From the NCBI GenBank assembly GCA_015064205.1, contig SVSR01000002.1:86567-150566 (forward strand): a stretch of 64,000 bases of DNA. The letters are read 5' to 3'. The notes beneath the pieces are model-generated. The model saw nothing but the letters and a program-made list of their open reading frames with translations. It was not told the origin of the DNA and ran no database searches. This document shows, piece after piece, positions 35,587 through 44,120 of the stretch; position 1 is the first letter of the stretch; every line of letters begins with the position of its first letter. The DNA is from Oscillospiraceae bacterium. GTDB taxonomy: Bacteria > Bacillota > Clostridia > Oscillospirales > CAG-272. The position numbers were made by a program, and so were the translations under genes.

Positions 35587-36768
35587 TCAGTCCTTTTTCT
35601 TATACTTTGTTTTAGAATCGTCCTTTATCTGAGGAATATCCTTGTTTTCAATTTCTTCTTTTATTTCTTCAGCTTTTTCTGATTCTACAATTTTATTTTC
35701 TTTAACTTCTTCGGTTTTATTTTCTTTTTTGGTGTTTTTCTTACCGTATATTTCTTCAAATTCATCATCGTCTATATGATGAAGCGAACGGCCTTTTGTG
35801 CCTGAAGATGCTGTTGTGCTTTTCTTCTTCTCTTTTTTATCCGCACCAACTGCTTTTTCTGCCGCTTTATAGTCTTCTTCCGTAAACTTCGGGTAGGGAT
35901 AAAGCTTGAAGAGAACAAACTGCTGGAGTATTGAAAGTACGTTCTGATAGATCCAATATACACCGATTGCCGCAGGTACTGTAAAGCAGATATAGGTACT
36001 GAGCAGAGGCATCGAATATTCCATTATCTTCATTGAAGGATTGTTCGCCATGTCCTGAGTTGAAGGAGCTTGGTATGAAAGCTTCTTTGTAATTCTGGTT
36101 GAAAGAAGCGTAAATACAAGAGTTAATATCGGAATAAGCACAAGCCAAGAAAGATTTTTTATGCTCGGTGTATATGAAAGGTTAAGTGCACCTGAGAAAA
36201 TTTCAAAATTAGGTATTACTTGTGCCGAAAAGCCTTCGATAGAAGCGAAATTTTCAAGTCCTATTTCCTTCATCTGCGTTATCGTTGTAATCTCCGCAGA
36301 ATAGCCTTTTGTTGCCTTTGTTATTGCTTCAGAACCGCCTGCTGACATAAATTCCGCTATCTTTGCGTTAATTGCCGCAACAGTTTCGGATGAAAACTGA
36401 CAGATATACGTAAGCGGCTGAGTTATAACTCTGTAAAGCGCGATGAGTATCGGAAACTGGATAAGAAGAGGAAGACATCCGCCCATTGGGTTAAAGTTTT
36501 CTTCCTGATAAAGAGCCATTATCTCTTCCTGCTGCTTCTGCTGAGTCTTCTGGTCGTTTCTTCCGGCATACTTCTTTCTTATAGCCATTTCACGCGGCCT
36601 GAGTTTTGCCTGCTTGACCATATTCTTCTGTTGCTTTATTCCGAACGGAAAAAGCACTACCTTCACAACAAGCGCAAATAAAAAGAGCGCTATAACGTAA
36701 TTGTTATTTGTTAGAGAATAACAAAATCTTATTACGTATCCAAGACCCTGATACAACCAATCAAACAT
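35587..36768 (-). CDS. yidC: Membrane protein insertase YidC/SpoIIIJ
   Basis: 393 residues. Five hydrophobic segments of the YidC1/Oxa1 core; the hydrophilic groove loop GIKQQKNMVKQAKLRP follows helix 2, and GGCLPLLIQFPILIALYRV marks the conserved core. A long Lys/Glu-rich cytoplasmic tail (last ~90 residues) may contact ribosomes. There is no lipobox at the N-terminus, unlike Bacillus SpoIIIJ. ATG 36768 has AAGGGAAATTAAT upstream; nine extra residues from an earlier start are rejected. Confidence 0.95.
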   Translation of the reverse strand: MFDWLYQGLGYVIRFCYSLTNNNYVIALFLFALVVKVVLFPFGIKQQKNMVKQAKLRPREMAIRKKYAGRNDQKTQQKQQEEIMALYQEENFNPMGGCLPLLIQFPILIALYRVITQPLTYICQFSSETVAAINAKIAEFMSAGGSEAITKATKGYSAEITTITQMKEIGLENFASIEGFSAQVIPNFEIFSGALNLSYTPSIKNLSWLVLIPILTLVFTLLSTRITKKLSYQAPSTQDMANNPSMKIMEYSMPLLSTYICFTVPAAIGVYWIYQNVLSILQQFVLFKLYPYPKFTEEDYKAAEKAVGADKKEKKKSTTASSGTKGRSLHHIDDDEFEEIYGKKNTKKENKTEEVKENKIVESEKAEEIKEEIENKDIPQIKDDSKTKYKKKD

Positions 36769-36797
36769 ATTAATTTCCCTTCTGCATAAATACAAAA

Positions 36798-37022
36798 TTA
36801 TTTTTTATTTTTTTCGGGCACCGGATCGTATCCTCCATTGCAAAAAGGATTGCATCTTAGTACCCTCCATACTGTAAGCGCCAGACCAACAAAAAATCCG
36901 CGCTTTGAAAACGCCTCTATTGCATAACTTGAGCATGTTGGCGTAAATCGGCAGCACGGTTTCTTTAGCGGTGATATATATTTTTGATATATTTTCAGTA
37001 TTATAATACAAATATTCTTCAT
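36798..37022 (-). CDS. yidD: Membrane protein insertion efficiency factor YidD
   Basis: 74 residues: [31 protein letters not shown] then [28 protein letters not shown], the full YidD signature with its Cys pairs. Amphipathic and membrane-associated; helps YidC. Start codon directly follows the rnpA stop. Confidence 0.96.
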   Translation of the reverse strand: MKNICIIILKIYQKYISPLKKPCCRFTPTCSSYAIEAFSKRGFFVGLALTVWRVLRCNPFCNGGYDPVPEKNKK

Positions 37023-37409
37023 TTATCCGTTATCTGTCTCTATCATCGACAGTTTATTCATAGCGTATAAAATATCGTTTTTAATATCCTGAGTTTTCTT
37101 ATCAGCTGCACAGTATTTTGCAACTATTACTATCAAATATCCCTTTTTAATACCGTATTGTTTATCTGTCTGCCTAAACGCTTCTCTTATTATTCTCTTG
37201 ATTCTGTTACGGGTAACGGCATTACCGTTCTTCTTTGTTACCGTCAGTCCTATTCTGTTGATTTCCTTCTTTTGTGGGTTTTCAAGGCGCAGTCTTTTCG
37301 ACGCATAATCTTTCAGCACGTATACTATTACGTTTTTCGCAACACACTTTTTTCCCTTATTATACGCCTTGAGATAAAGATGATTTTCGCTTATTGCCCT
37401 ATATTTCAT
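37023..37409 (-). CDS. rnpA: Ribonuclease P protein component
   Basis: 128 residues. Binds the RNase P RNA and pre-tRNA leader. The RNR motif region is AVTRNRIKRIIREAFRQ and the N-terminal KGKKCVAKNVIVYVL strand is typical. Lies between rpmH and yidD in the canonical order. Confidence 0.96.
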   Translation of the reverse strand: MKYRAISENHLYLKAYNKGKKCVAKNVIVYVLKDYASKRLRLENPQKKEINRIGLTVTKKNGNAVTRNRIKRIIREAFRQTDKQYGIKKGYLIVIVAKYCAADKKTQDIKNDILYAMNKLSMIETDNG

Positions 37410-37478
37410 ATCCGCAATAATTATACCTTTTTATTTTGTAGAAATACACGATATTTTGTTAATATTTCTCTATACAAC

Positions 37479-37533
37479 AAAAACCCCCGAAACGAAAAGC
37501 CAGAAGGACATTATCGAAATTCGGCGGTTTTTT
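37479..37533 (-). terminator. Possible attenuator between rpmH and rnpA
   Basis: Arms AAAAACCCCCGAA (37479-37491) and TTCGGCGGTTTTT (37520 onward) pair with one C/C mismatch around a 28-base loop. On the minus strand a T-rich end follows. It could reduce read-through from rpmH, which is needed in excess over RnpA. Confidence 0.4.
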
Positions 37534-37567
37534 GCGTCATTTTTTAATAAACCCGCATAACGGCTCA

Positions 37568-37702
37568 TTAATAGCTGAGTCTTGCTCTGCCCTTTGCACG
37601 TCTTCTCTTTAAGACTTTTCTTCCGTTAGCTGTTTTCATTCTCTTTCTGAAGCCGTGTTCAACCTGTCTCTGACGCTTTTTAGGCTGGTATGTTCTAAGC
37701 AT
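37568..37702 (-). CDS. rpmH: Ribosomal protein bL34
   Basis: 44 residues, [18 protein letters not shown] then [21 protein letters not shown] and RLSY: complete bL34. Very basic, buried in the large subunit. ATG 37702 has GGAGGTGCCCAG upstream. Its promoter diverges from that of dnaA, the classic landmark of the Firmicute origin. Confidence 0.97.
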   Translation of the reverse strand: MLRTYQPKKRQRQVEHGFRKRMKTANGRKVLKRRRAKGRARLSY

Positions 37703-37766
37703 CTGGGCACCTCCTTAATCTTACTTCTTTTTACTTCTTACGTATTTTCACATTACGACACCTAAT

Positions 37767-37796
37767 ATTATATACATACTTTTCTCCTTTTGTCAA
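37767..37796 (-). promoter_or_regulatory. Promoter of rpmH-rnpA-yidD-yidC-jag
   Basis: On the minus strand TTGACA (37796-37791), 18-base spacer, TATAAT (37772-37767), both consensus. Confidence 0.75.
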
Positions 37797-37867
37797 GTCT
37801 TTTTCTAATTATTTTAATTTTCTGACAACCCTTTTTTTAATTAAATTGTTAAAAATTCAATTTGCTA

Positions 37868-37896
37868 TTGAAATTTTTATATTCGTGTGCTATAAT
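37868..37896 (+). promoter_or_regulatory. Promoter of dnaA
   Basis: TTGAAA (37868-37873), 17-base spacer, TATAAT (37891-37896). Transcript start near 37903, leaving a ~107-base leader that contains the palindrome at 37943-37960. Confidence 0.7.
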
Positions 37897-37942
37897 GTTT
37901 GATAAGTATATATATTTATATATTATATATATTAGAGTTACG

Positions 37943-37960
37943 CACGCGCACGTGCGCGTG
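37943..37960. promoter_or_regulatory. 18-bp perfect palindrome in the dnaA leader
   Basis: CACGCGCACGTGCGCGTG, an island of GC in an AT-rich leader, 49 bases before the dnaA ATG. Could be an operator for autoregulation or an RNA stem limiting initiator synthesis. Confidence 0.6.
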
Positions 37961-38009
37961 ATATTTGCTAAATGTAGATTTAAATTTTTGTAAAGGAACG
38001 GTTTTATAA

Positions 38010-39374
38010 ATGGATCGCTTGGATGAAGTCTGGTCTTTGGTTTATGAAAAATTAAAGCAGGATATAAACGAAAGTACTTTCAAATTATGGTTTGAAGATC
38101 TCTCTCTTTGTGAGCTTGATGAAAAAAGAGCCGTTCTTTCGGCAAAAACGGTTTTCAAAAAAAGAATACTTCAGTCTTCATTTTTAGGTAAGCTTGAAGA
38201 TTATTTTGAAAAGACACTCGGATTTCGTGTCGAGATCGCTATAACAGCTCCCGGCGACACAAATGAAGCTGATACTTCTTCAAATGAGGTTACATCCGAT
38301 AATACACCTGTTGAAGAAAAAAAAGAAAGTATCGAACACGAAGAGATTTCATTCTTCTCATCAAATGCAGAATACACTTTTGAAAACTTCATTGTCGGCA
38401 ACTCAAACAAGCTTGCGCATGCCGCGTGTATTGCCGTTGCCAATAATACGGGCTACGATTATAACCCCCTTTTCATATACGGACCAAGCGGTCTTGGTAA
38501 AACACATCTTCTTCATGCTATAACAAATCATGCAAAAAAGAAAAATCCTAAAATAAATATCGTATACGTAACAAGCGAAGATTTCACAAATCAGCTTATA
38601 GAAAGTATTTCAAATAAAACCACAAAAGAATTCAGAAATAAGTTTCGAAAAGCCGATATGCTCATGATAGACGATATTCAGTTTATCGCATCAAGAGAGA
38701 ATACCCAGGAAGAAATATTTCACACGTTCAACGCGCTCTATGAAAACGGTATACAGATAATACTAACGTCCGACAGACCTGCAAGAGATATAAAGCATCT
38801 TGAAGACAGGCTGCGCACTAGATTTGACTGGGGCGTTACTGCAGACATAAATCCCCCCGATTTTGAACTTCGTGCCGCTATACTTTCAAGCAAAGCAAAG
38901 ACTCGCGGAATTGAACTTTCCTCAGATATAATAAATCTTCTTGCCGAAAATCTTACAAGCAATATAAGGCAGCTTGAGGGTGCTGTTAAAAAGCTTTGCG
39001 CAATAAAGCTTTTATCCGATAAAGAATTAACTCTTGAGGTTGCAAAACAGGCTATTTCCGATATTGTTAAAGATAAAGTTTCTGTTAACGTAACGATTGA
39101 CAAGATACTTGATGCAGTTTCAAAAAAATACGGTGTTACAACCGAAGAATTAAAAAGCAAATCCAAGGCAAGCAATATTGCAACACCCCGTCAGATCGCA
39201 ATGTACGTTTTAAGAAAAACGACAGATCTCTCACTTCCTAAAATAGGAAAGATATTCGACAGAAATTATTCAACGGTGATCCCGTCTATAAAAAAGATCG
39301 AAAACGAGATAAAATGCAATTCTCTTTTTGAAATTGACGTAAACGAACTCATAAAAGAAATTATGACTTTATAA
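38010..39374 (+). CDS. dnaA: Chromosomal replication initiator DnaA with altered recognition helix
   Basis: 454 residues. Domain I, an acidic linker (~80-115), then the AAA+ domain: Walker A GPSGLGKTHLLHA, Walker B MLMIDDIQFIA, sensor region RLRTRFDWG. Domain IV has QIAMYVLRKTTDLSLPKIGKIF, then residues 417-425 read DRNYSTVIP. The almost universal DnaA signature at this place is RDHTTV-x-HA or RDHSTV-x-HA, whose Asp and His contact bases of the DnaA box in the E. coli structure. Here they are Asn 419 and Tyr 420, and HA is Pro-Ser. The frame is intact, so this is a change of specificity rather than damage. Confidence 0.97.
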   Translation: MDRLDEVWSLVYEKLKQDINESTFKLWFEDLSLCELDEKRAVLSAKTVFKKRILQSSFLGKLEDYFEKTLGFRVEIAITAPGDTNEADTSSNEVTSDNTPVEEKKESIEHEEISFFSSNAEYTFENFIVGNSNKLAHAACIAVANNTGYDYNPLFIYGPSGLGKTHLLHAITNHAKKKNPKINIVYVTSEDFTNQLIESISNKTTKEFRNKFRKADMLMIDDIQFIASRENTQEEIFHTFNALYENGIQIILTSDRPARDIKHLEDRLRTRFDWGVTADINPPDFELRAAILSSKAKTRGIELSSDIINLLAENLTSNIRQLEGAVKKLCAIKLLSDKELTLEVAKQAISDIVKDKVSVNVTIDKILDAVSKKYGVTTEELKSKSKASNIATPRQIAMYVLRKTTDLSLPKIGKIFDRNYSTVIPSIKKIENEIKCNSLFEIDVNELIKEIMTL

Positions 39375-39644
39375 TTTTCAACATATGTTGATCATATATG
39401 TTGAAAACATATTTTTTATCTGTCACATACTTTTTGAATTATATGTTTGATTTTTTGTGGTTTTATTTAAAAAAAACAAGTTATTTTTATTACAACATAT
39501 ACTCCACAGCAAAATAAAATGGATAATATACGAAATATTGCCATATATTCAGGATTTTGAGTAGATCAAACATTTTCAACACCCCCTACTACTACTATTT
39601 ATTATTTTATTTTCTTTTTATAAATAAAAAAGGAGACTTTCAAA
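39375..39644. other. Candidate replication origin (oriC) between dnaA and dnaN
   Basis: 270 bases, very AT-rich. Three exact copies of the 9-mer TTTTCAACA: 39375-39383 (+), 39399-39407 (-) and 39573-39581 (+). The first two form an inverted repeat that could also be a dnaA terminator hairpin. The third borders a C run and a triplet array (next entry). The canonical TTATCCACA is absent; TACTCCACA near 39510 is a two-mismatch relative. Position between dnaA and dnaN, with leading-strand genes diverging around it, supports oriC. Confidence 0.7.
39573..39604 (+). other. Origin unwinding element: box, C run, DnaA-trio-like triplets
   Basis: TTTTCAACA (39573-39581), CCCC (39582-39585), then CTA CTA CTA CTA TTT ATT (39586-39603) leading into an AT tract. 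On the other strand, read 3' to 5', this is GAT four times then AAA, TAA. The first five fit the published DnaA-trio rule (G or A, then A, then T or A), and the array follows a GC-rich spacer next to a DnaA box, as in Bacillus oriC. Confidence 0.7.
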
Positions 39645-40784
39645 ATGAAGATCGTTTTTAAGAAAAATGTACTTATAGAGGCAGTAAGCTATGCTCTTTG
39701 CGCAGTATCAAATAAAAATATGGGAACTAGCGTTCAGGGTATTCTTATAGAAACTTTAGCTGATAATATATGCCGTCTTTCTTCCTATGACTATGATAAA
39801 GGACTTAATATAACGATAGAAGCAAACGTTATTGAAGAAGGAAACTGCATTATAAATGCACAAAGACTTAATCAAATAATAAGGATCTTACCCGAAAGTG
39901 AGATAGAAATATCACTCAGCGGAAATATTGCTTGTGTTAAAAGCGGAAAAAGCGAGTTTGAGGTTGCTTCTCAAAGAGGAGATGAATTTCCCTCTATGCC
40001 CGAGCTTGATACAGAATCGGGTTTTACAATAAAGCAGAAGGTGTTATTCAAGAGTATATCACAAACTCTCTTTGCTGTACCTCAGAATAATCAAAGACAG
40101 GTGTTTACGGGATCACTTTTTAAAATAGACGGAAGAAAGATGACCGTTGTCGGATGCGACGGATACCGTCTTGCAGTTAAAGAATCTCTCTGCGATATGA
40201 AAAATGCGCCTGAAAATATAAATCAGAGAGTAATAATACCGGGAAAAACACTTTCCGAGCTTATGAAGATAATCGGCGATAATGACGATGATATTACAAT
40301 CAAGGCTTCAAACAAGCATATTGTATTTGAAGTTAAAAAGAAAAATCTTTTATTCTTCTCAAGGCTTCTTGACGGAGAGTATATAGATTATGAAAGAATA
40401 CTTCCAAGGCATTTTGAAACTTTTGTTATTGCTGATAACGATATTTTGTTATCAGCTCTTGAAAGAGCTGCACTCGTTAGCGAAGAAAGCACATCAACGG
40501 GAACAAAGTCATATGTAAGACTGAGTATTAAACAGGATGATCTCGTTATTTCGTCTGTTTCAGCAAAGGGAAAGGTAAAGGACGAGCTTACTATTGAAAA
40601 AGAAGGTAAGGACATTGAAATACTTTTCAATTGCCGCTACCTTATAGATTCGCTCAAGGCTTGCGACAGTACTAAGGTTAAGATTTCTCTTGAATCACCT
40701 AAGATCGGTATAATAATTGAGCCTGAAGAAGCTAAGGAAAACGAAAAGCTTACAGTATTCGTTCTTCCTGTTATGATAAAATGA
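39645..40784 (+). CDS. dnaN: DNA polymerase III sliding clamp (beta subunit)
   Basis: 379 residues forming the three-fold clamp domain repeat; typical segments ILIETL, GDGYRLA and the C-terminal VFVLPVMIK. Tethers the polymerase to DNA. Good GGAGAC site before ATG 39645. Stop overlaps the recF start (ATGA). No yaaA (S4-domain) gene lies between dnaN and recF, unlike Bacillus. Confidence 0.97.
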   Translation: MKIVFKKNVLIEAVSYALCAVSNKNMGTSVQGILIETLADNICRLSSYDYDKGLNITIEANVIEEGNCIINAQRLNQIIRILPESEIEISLSGNIACVKSGKSEFEVASQRGDEFPSMPELDTESGFTIKQKVLFKSISQTLFAVPQNNQRQVFTGSLFKIDGRKMTVVGCDGYRLAVKESLCDMKNAPENINQRVIIPGKTLSELMKIIGDNDDDITIKASNKHIVFEVKKKNLLFFSRLLDGEYIDYERILPRHFETFVIADNDILLSALERAALVSEESTSTGTKSYVRLSIKQDDLVISSVSAKGKVKDELTIEKEGKDIEILFNCRYLIDSLKACDSTKVKISLESPKIGIIIEPEEAKENEKLTVFVLPVMIK

Positions 40785-41884
40785 CGGTTGAAAAAATAAA
40801 GTATAAGGGTTTTCGCAATATTGAAGACCAGACTTTGTTATTTGATAAAGGTGTAAATATACTTTTCGGAGAAAATGCGCAGGGCAAGACCAATGCGCTT
40901 GAAGGAATATATTTATTTGCTCACGGAAAGAGCTTTCGTACTCAGAATGACAGAGATATGGTAAGCTTTAAATCAAAAAATACATCTCTTGAAATGGTAT
41001 ATGACGAAGACGACAGAAAAAGAGAGCTTTATTTTGAGCTTTATAAAACGAAAAGACGCGTTTGTAAAATAAACAAAGCGCCTGCTAAATTATCTGAGGT
41101 AATAGGGCTATTCAGGGCAGTTTTATTTTGCCCGGATCATCTTTCTATCGTTAAAGAGGGTCCTGCGTACAGGAGAAGTTTTTTAAACTCAGCTATATGT
41201 CAGTTAAGGCCAGTTTATTTAAAAAGTCTTCAGAGATATAACAAGATACTTGAGCAAAGAAATGCGCTTATAAAGCAGTCGGAGGATAATCCAAACAGAT
41301 ATAAGGGTGTTATTGATATATATTCTGAATCTCTTGCAAAGGAAGCGGCGTTTATTTATCTTACAAGACGTGATTATACTGAAAAGCTATCTTTGATTCT
41401 GACAGAATTTTTCAAGGAAATGTCGGAAAACGAAAAAGTAACTCTTAAATATAAAAACAGTTTCAAAGATTTTAATGAAAGTGACTCAAAGCTTATAGAA
41501 GAAAAATACTATGAGCTATTTTGCAAAGACAGAGAGCGTGAGATAGTTCTCGGCTCAACGCTGCACGGAATACACAAAGATGATATAGAAATATATCTTG
41601 ACTCAAGAGAAGCGCGTCTGTATGCCTCGCAAGGTCAGCAGAGAAGTATTGCGCTGGCACTTAAGCTTGCAGAGGGAGAAATATCAAAAAATATAACGGG
41701 AAAATATCCTGTATTTCTTTTTGACGACGTTTTAAGCGAGCTTGATAATAAAAGGCAGAGATTCGTTCTTAAGAATCTTTCTGATAAGCAAGTTATTATA
41801 ACTTCCTGCGATATTTCGGGATTTAATAATGATATGCTTGGCAAATCAAAGCTTATAAACGTTAAAAGCGGAGTTTATTATTGA
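40781..41884 (+). CDS. recF: Recombination mediator RecF
   Basis: 367 residues. SMC-like ATPase that loads RecA at gaps. Walker A GENAQGKTNALEG, signature SQGQQRSIALALKLAE, Walker B VFLFDDVLSELD are all intact. Four-base overlap with dnaN indicates coupled translation. Confidence 0.96.
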   Translation: MTVEKIKYKGFRNIEDQTLLFDKGVNILFGENAQGKTNALEGIYLFAHGKSFRTQNDRDMVSFKSKNTSLEMVYDEDDRKRELYFELYKTKRRVCKINKAPAKLSEVIGLFRAVLFCPDHLSIVKEGPAYRRSFLNSAICQLRPVYLKSLQRYNKILEQRNALIKQSEDNPNRYKGVIDIYSESLAKEAAFIYLTRRDYTEKLSLILTEFFKEMSENEKVTLKYKNSFKDFNESDSKLIEEKYYELFCKDREREIVLGSTLHGIHKDDIEIYLDSREARLYASQGQQRSIALALKLAEGEISKNITGKYPVFLFDDVLSELDNKRQRFVLKNLSDKQVIITSCDISGFNNDMLGKSKLINVKSGVYY

Positions 41885-41896
41885 TAGGAATAAATT

Positions 41897-42151
41897 ATGT
41901 ATCTTCATATAGGAAACTTTTTTACTGTTAGAAAAAAGGATATTATAGGAATTTTTGATTTTGATAAGTCAACTGTTGAAAAAACGACGAGTGCTTATTT
42001 AAAAAGAGCGGAGGACTCAGGTAATCTTATCAATACGTGGGAGGAATTTCCGAAATCCTTTGTTGTTGTAAACGACAGGGGAGAGATAAAGGTTTTTGTT
42101 TCGGATATATCTTCAAACACATTACTTTCAAGAGTAAATCAATTATTTTAA
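41897..42151 (+). CDS. remB: RemB/YaaB (DUF370) family protein
   Basis: 84 residues, MYLHIGNFFTVRKKDIIGIFDFDKS-like start with later KSFVVVN and ISSNTLLSR. Relative of RemA, a DNA-binding biofilm-matrix regulator in Bacillus; the RemB paralogue sits between recF and gyrB across Firmicutes, as here. Role in this organism not known. Confidence 0.92.
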   Translation: MYLHIGNFFTVRKKDIIGIFDFDKSTVEKTTSAYLKRAEDSGNLINTWEEFPKSFVVVNDRGEIKVFVSDISSNTLLSRVNQLF

Positions 42152-42190
42152 TCATAAAGACACAAATTATGAAAGGAATCGGCAAATCTA

Positions 42191-44119
42191 ATGGCGGAAA
42201 ACATCAAAAACCAGACAACCGGTAACTATGACGAAAATCAGATTCAGGTGCTTGAAGGGCTTGAAGCTGTAAGAAAGCGCCCCGGTATGTATATCGGTAC
42301 AACTTCGGAAAAGGGACTTCATCATCTTGTATATGAGATAGTTGATAACTCTATTGACGAGGCGCTTGCGGGGCACTGTGATACTATTACTGTAACACTT
42401 CATAAGGATAATAGTGTATCAGTACAGGATAACGGCCGCGGTGTACCGAGCAGAATGCATCAAAAAATGGGAATACCAACGCTTGAGGTAGTATTTACCG
42501 TACTTCACGCCGGCGGTAAATTCGGCGGCGAGGGTTACAAGATCGCCGGAGGACTGCACGGTGTTGGTGCGTCGGTTGTTAATGCGCTTTCAGAGTGGAT
42601 GGAGGTTGACAACTGCTTTGACGGACACCGTTATACAGAAAGATTTGAACGCGGCAAGGTAGCAAGAGAATTCAAGGACGAGGGAGATGCATGCGGCAAG
42701 CACGGTCTTTACGTTCGCTTCAAGCCTGACCCTGAGATTTTTGAAGAAACGGTATTTAACGTTGAAACACTTGCAAAGAGAGTCAGAGAGCAGGCATTCT
42801 TAAATGCGGGAATAAGAATTATTCTTATTGACGACAGAAAGGACGAGCCTGAAGAATTTGATTTCTGCTACGAGGGCGGCCTTAAGAGTTACGTTGAATA
42901 TCTCAACAATGAGAAAAAAGCCGATCCTATTCATGAAGACGTTATCTACATGAAAGAAGAAAAGAATACAAGCACTGCTGAGGTTGCGCTTCAGTTTAAC
43001 GACAGCTACTCGTCCGTTATAATGAGCTTTGCTAACAATATGAACACTATTGACGGCGGTACTCATGAAATCGGTTTCAAGACGGGTATAACCAAGGTTA
43101 TAAATGATTACGGGCATGAGAAAAATATACTGAAAGAAAAAGAAAAGCTTACAAGCGACGATATTATGGAAGGTATATGCGTTGTTATAAGCGTAAAGCT
43201 TGTTGACGCTCAGTTTGAAAGCCAGACGAAAGCAAAGCTTGGTAACTCTGAGATACGCTCACTCGTTTATTCCATGGTATTAAAGAAGCTTGGTGAGTAT
43301 CTTGAAGAAAATCCGAAATCTGCAAAGATAATAATAGAAAAATCAATAAGCTCGTGCAGAGCAAGAGAAGCTGCAAAACGCGCAAGAGAGCTTGCAAGAA
43401 ACAGCGCAGGTCCTGCAGGAGGCGGAAGACCTGATAAGCTTGCCGACTGCCACGAAAAGAGAAAAGAATTTACAGAGCTTTATCTTGTCGAGGGAGATTC
43501 TGCGGGCGGTACTGCAAAAACGGGACGTGACAGTCAGTATCAAGCTATCCTTCCTCTTCGCGGTAAGGTACTTAACGTTGAAAAAACAAGACTTGACAAG
43601 GTTTATTCAAACCAGTCTCTAATACCTATAATACAGGCGCTCGGCTGCGGTATCGGCGAGGATTTTGACATTGAAAAATTAAGATACGGCAAGATCATAA
43701 TAATGGCCGATGCCGACGTTGACGGATCTCATATCAGAATACTTCTCTTAACTTTCTTCTTCAGACATATGAGAGAGCTTATAGACAGAGGACATATATA
43801 TCTTGCACAGCCACCGCTTTACAAGATGGAAAAGGGCAAGCAGATACGTTATGCCTTCAGCGATGAAGAAAGAGATCAGATATTAGAAGAAATGGGAGGT
43901 AACATCAAGGCAGACAGATATAAAGGTCTTGGTGAAATGAATGCAGAGCAGCTCTGGGAAACAACGATGGACCCCGAAACACGTACTATACTCAAGGTAA
44001 CTGTTGAAGATGCGATGGAATGCGACAAGACGTTCTCGCTTCTGATGGGTGACAAGGTTGAGCCCAGACGTGAATTTATCGAAGCAAACGCGAAATACGT
44101 AACCAATCTTGATATTTAA
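42191..44119 (+). CDS. gyrB: DNA gyrase subunit B
   Basis: 642 residues. GHKL ATPase (VYEIVDNSIDEA, GRGVPS, GLHGVGASVVNALS), transducer, TOPRIM (VEGDSAGGTAK; IMADADVDGSHIR) and the C-terminal gyrA-binding KGLGEMNAEQLWETTMDP. Introduces negative supercoils with GyrA. It follows remB closely and ends at the 9-mer cluster. Confidence 0.97.
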   Translation: MAENIKNQTTGNYDENQIQVLEGLEAVRKRPGMYIGTTSEKGLHHLVYEIVDNSIDEALAGHCDTITVTLHKDNSVSVQDNGRGVPSRMHQKMGIPTLEVVFTVLHAGGKFGGEGYKIAGGLHGVGASVVNALSEWMEVDNCFDGHRYTERFERGKVAREFKDEGDACGKHGLYVRFKPDPEIFEETVFNVETLAKRVREQAFLNAGIRIILIDDRKDEPEEFDFCYEGGLKSYVEYLNNEKKADPIHEDVIYMKEEKNTSTAEVALQFNDSYSSVIMSFANNMNTIDGGTHEIGFKTGITKVINDYGHEKNILKEKEKLTSDDIMEGICVVISVKLVDAQFESQTKAKLGNSEIRSLVYSMVLKKLGEYLEENPKSAKIIIEKSISSCRAREAAKRARELARNSAGPAGGGRPDKLADCHEKRKEFTELYLVEGDSAGGTAKTGRDSQYQAILPLRGKVLNVEKTRLDKVYSNQSLIPIIQALGCGIGEDFDIEKLRYGKIIIMADADVDGSHIRILLLTFFFRHMRELIDRGHIYLAQPPLYKMEKGKQIRYAFSDEERDQILEEMGGNIKADRYKGLGEMNAEQLWETTMDPETRTILKVTVEDAMECDKTFSLLMGDKVEPRREFIEANAKYVTNLDI

Positions 44120-44120
44120 G

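Larger units (their letters stand above)
37703..38009. other. rpmH-dnaA divergent intergenic region
   Basis: 307 bases, strongly AT-rich. It holds the two divergent promoters, a TA-rich tract (37908-37935) and an 18-bp GC palindrome. I found no TTATCCACA-type box here and none of the TTTTCAACA 9-mers seen after dnaA. Confidence 0.7.

Noticed and set aside
36805..37011. 68-residue minus-strand frame inside yidD
   Set aside because: Alternative frame of the yidD gene; yidD has the family signature.
37921..37960. CRISPR or tandem repeats in the window
   Set aside because: No regularly spaced direct repeats seen; palindromes and MORN-coding repeats explain the repetitive stretches.
37703..38009. 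Origin located upstream of dnaA
   Set aside because: No DnaA boxes of either type found there; boxes and the triplet element are after dnaA.
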